Source of the DNA: Archivesica marissinica
Taxonomy: Eukaryota > Mollusca > Bivalvia > Venerida > Vesicomyidae
Direction of reading: 5' to 3'
Length of the DNA stretch: 64,000 nt
Assembly: GCA_014843695.1 (NCBI GenBank)
Contig: CM026390.1
Coordinates: forward strand, 55,187,294-55,251,293
The notes under the pieces were generated by a model that did not search any database, was not told the DNA's origin, and saw only the letters and a program-made list of their open reading frames with translations. Numbering within the stretch: position 1 is the stretch's first letter; every line of letters begins with the position of its first letter. A program made the position numbers and the translations under genes. Of this stretch, positions 61,201-64,000 are shown one piece after another.

Positions 61201-64000
61201 TAATTTTGGGATGACAGGGTGGAGGTTAGAAGTACGATATTTAGTTTTGGGATGACAGTGGGTAGGTTAGAAGTACGGTATTTATTTTTGTGATGATATG
61301 GTGTAGGTTAGAATTACGATATTTAGTTTTGGGATGACAGGGTGCATGTTAGAAGTACGATATTTAGTTTTGGGATGACAGTGAGCAGGTTAGAAGTACG
61401 ATATTTAGTTTTGTGATAATATGATGCAAGTTAGAAGTACGATATTTAGATTTGGGATTACAGGGTGCAGGTTAGAAGTACGATATTTAGATTTGGGGTG
61501 ATATGGTGCAGGTTGGAAGTACGATATTTAGTTTTGGGATGCCATTGTGCAGGTTACAATTAGTTGTGGGATGATATGGTGAAGGTTAGATGTACGATAT
61601 TTAGTTTTGGGATGACATGCTGCAAGCTAGAAGTACGATATTTAATTTTGGGATGACATGCTGCAGGTTAGAAGTACGATATTTAGTCTTGGGGTGATAT
61701 GGTGCAGGTTAGAAGTACGATATTTAGTTTTGGGATGACAGTGAACAGGTTAGAAGTACGATATTTAGTTTTGGGATGACAGTGAGCAGGTTAGAAGTAT
61801 GACATTTAGTTTTGGGATGATATGGTGCAGGTTAGGTTAGAAGTACGATATTTAGTTTTGGGATGACAGTGAGCAGATTAGAAGTACGATATTTAGTTTT
61901 GGGATGACAGTGAGCAGGTTAGAGGTACGATATTTAATGTTGGGATGACATGGTGCATGTTAGAAGTACGATATTTATTTTTGGGATGATATGCTGCAGG
62001 TTAGAAGTACGATATTTAGTTTTGGGATGACATGGTGCAGGTTAGAAGTACGATATTTAGTTTTGGGATGACAGGGTGCAGGTTAAAAGTACGATATTTA
62101 ATTTTGGGATGACAGGGTGCAGGTTAGAAGTACGATATTTAGTTTTGGGATGACAGGGTGCAGGTTAGAAGTACGATATTTAGTTTTGGGATGACAGTGG
62201 GTAGGTTAGAAGTACGGTATTTAGTTTTGTGATGATATGGTGTAGGTTAGAATTACGATATTTAGTTTTGGGATGACATGGTGCATGTTAGAAGTACGAT
62301 ATTTAGATTTGGGTGATATGGTGCAGGTTAAAAGTACGATATTTAGTTTTGGGATGCCATGGTGCAGGTTACAATTACGATATTTAGTTTTGGGATGATA
62401 TGGTGTAGGTTAGAAGTACGATATTTAGCTTTGGGATGACAGGGTACAGGTTAGAAGTACGATATTTAGTTTTGGGATGATATGATGCAGGCTAGAAGTA
62501 CGATATTTAGTCTTGGGATGATATGGTGCAGGTTAGAAGTACGATATTTAGTTTTGTGATGTTATGGTGCAGGTTAGAAGTACGATATTTAGTTTTGGGA
62601 TGACAATGAGCAGGTTAGAAGTACGATATTTAGTTTTGGGATGACAGTGAGCAGGTTAAAAGTACGATATTTAATGTTAGGATGACATGGTGCATGCTAG
62701 AAGTACGATATTTAGTTTTGAGATGACAGTGAGCAGGTTAGAAGTACGATATTTAGTTTGTGATGATATGGTGTAGGTTAGAAGTACGATATTTAGTTTT
62801 GGGATGCCATGGTGCAGGTTAGAATTACGATATTTAGTTTTGGGATGACATGGTGTAGGTTAGAAGTACGATATTTAGTTTTGTGATGATATGGTGCAGG
62901 TTAGACGTACGATCTTTAATTTTGGGATGCCATGGTGCATGTTAGAAGTACGATATTTAGTTTTGGGATGTCATGGTGCAGGTTAGAAGTACGATATTTA
63001 GTTTTGGGATGATATGGTGCAGGTTAGAAGTACGATATTTAGTTTTGGGATGACATGGTGCAGGTTAGAAGTACGATATTTAGTTTTGTGATGTCATGGT
63101 GCAGGTTAGAAGTACGATATTTAGTTTTGTGATGTTATGGTGCAGGTTAGAAGTACGATATTTAGTTTTGGGATAACAATGAGCAGGTTAGAAGTACGAT
63201 ATTTAGTTCTGTGATGTCATGGTGCAGGTTAGAAGTACGGTATTTAGTTTTGGGATGACAGTGTGCAGGTTAGAAGTAAGATATTTAGTTTTGTGATGAT
63301 ATGCTGTAAGTTAGAAGTACGATATTTAGATTTGGGATTACAGGATGCAGGTTAGAAGTACGATATTTAGTTTTGAGATGTCATGTTGCAGGTTAGAAGT
63401 ACGATATTTAGTTTTCGGATGACAGTGAGCAGGTTACAAGTACGATATTTAGTTTTGTGATGTCATGGTGCAGGTTAGAAGTACGATATTTAGTTTTGTG
63501 ATGTTATGGTGCAGGTTAGAAGTACGATATTTAGTTTTGGGATGACAATGAGCAGGTTAGAAGTACGATATTTAATTTTGTGATGTCATGGTGCAGGTTA
63601 GAAGTACGATATTTAGTTTTGGGATGACATGGTGCAGGTTAGAAGTACGGTATTTAGTTTTGGGATGACAGTGAGCAGGTTAGAAGTACGATATTTAGTG
63701 TTGTGATGATATGGTGTAAGTTAGAAGTACGATATTTAGATTTGGGATTACAGGATGCAGGTTAGAAGTACGATATTTAGTTTTGGGATGTCATGGTGCA
63801 GGTTAACAGTACGATATTTAGTTTTGGGATGACAGTGAGCAGGTTAGAAGTACGATATTTAGTTGTGTGATGATATGGTGCAGGTTAGAAGTACGATATT
63901 TAGATTTGGGATGACAGGGTGCAGATTAGAAATACGATATTTAGTTTTGGGATGCCATGGTGCAGTTTACAATTACGATATTTAGTTTTGGGATGATATG
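46225..64000. repeat. 41-bp minisatellite array with higher-order structure, to the window end
   Basis: About 430 head-to-tail units of about 41 bp, core GAAGTACGATATTTAGTTTT followed by a GGGATGACAGTGAGCAGG or GGGATGATATGGTGCAGG half. One strand is very G-rich and C-poor (about 13 G and 3 C per unit). Variant blocks recur over hundreds to thousands of bases, including a 2539-bp tandem duplication. Stops occur in every frame, so no long ORF. The right boundary is outside the window. Confidence 0.97.
46281..51358. repeat. 2539-bp tandem duplication inside the 41-bp array
   Basis: Copy 1 is about 46281-48819 and copy 2 about 48820-51358. Marker variants keep exactly the same offset throughout: AGTTTATAAT at 46281/48820, TAGGTTTGGG at 47181/49720, TGAACAGG at 48631/51170. 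Stretches I compared base by base were identical. Confidence 0.9.

Noticed and set aside
46225..64000. Centromeric satellite
   Set aside because: The unit is only 41 bp, the array is one of several different ones in an intron-rich locus, and nothing in the sequence indicates centromere function.

Overview
The window is eukaryotic. It has a spliced gene on the minus strand whose introns hold non-LTR, SINE and TTAA-type transposon sequence, and tandem arrays fill most of its length. The repertoire (a CARD-less RIG-I-like helicase, tRNA-headed SINEs, many small inverted-repeat elements, kilobase-scale minisatellites, AT-rich spacers) fits a marine or freshwater invertebrate, most likely a bivalve mollusc; that assignment is inference. 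Nothing prokaryotic is present.

Layout. 1-26838: a 39-bp minisatellite (roughly 650 visible units), with an older 33-bp form at the left edge and a gap of exactly 1000 N at 15847-16846. 26890-27422: a 22-bp minisatellite. 27769-43955: six minus-strand exons of one RIG-I-like receptor (RLR) gene, reading from a start codon at 43955 through helicase motifs Q, I, Ia, Ib, II and III. Its introns carry most of the remaining repeats: an element whose terminal inverted repeat has been amplified into a 36-bp array (28374-29108), two back-to-back TTAA elements (30011-30775), a SINE (31517-31785), a second copy of the inverted-repeat element interrupted by another TTAA element (33171-34146), an 18-bp array (35465-36729), and a 22-bp array (36730-43033) split by a CR1/L2-like LINE with a long intact ORF. 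43956-46200: upstream spacer with several SINEs. 46225-64000: a 41-bp minisatellite with clear higher-order structure, including a 2539-bp tandem duplication, running off the right edge.

Only two protein-coding entities are credible: the RLR gene and the LINE. The exon phases of the RLR model (1,1,1,0,0) agree at every junction and the translated motifs appear in the correct order, so the model is strong although no transcript data were available. The C-terminal helicase half and regulatory domain are not in the window; if the gene is intact they lie left of position 1, beyond an intron of at least 27.7 kb made almost wholly of satellite. The very long open frames across the 39-bp and 18-bp arrays arise because those periods are multiples of three and are not called as genes.
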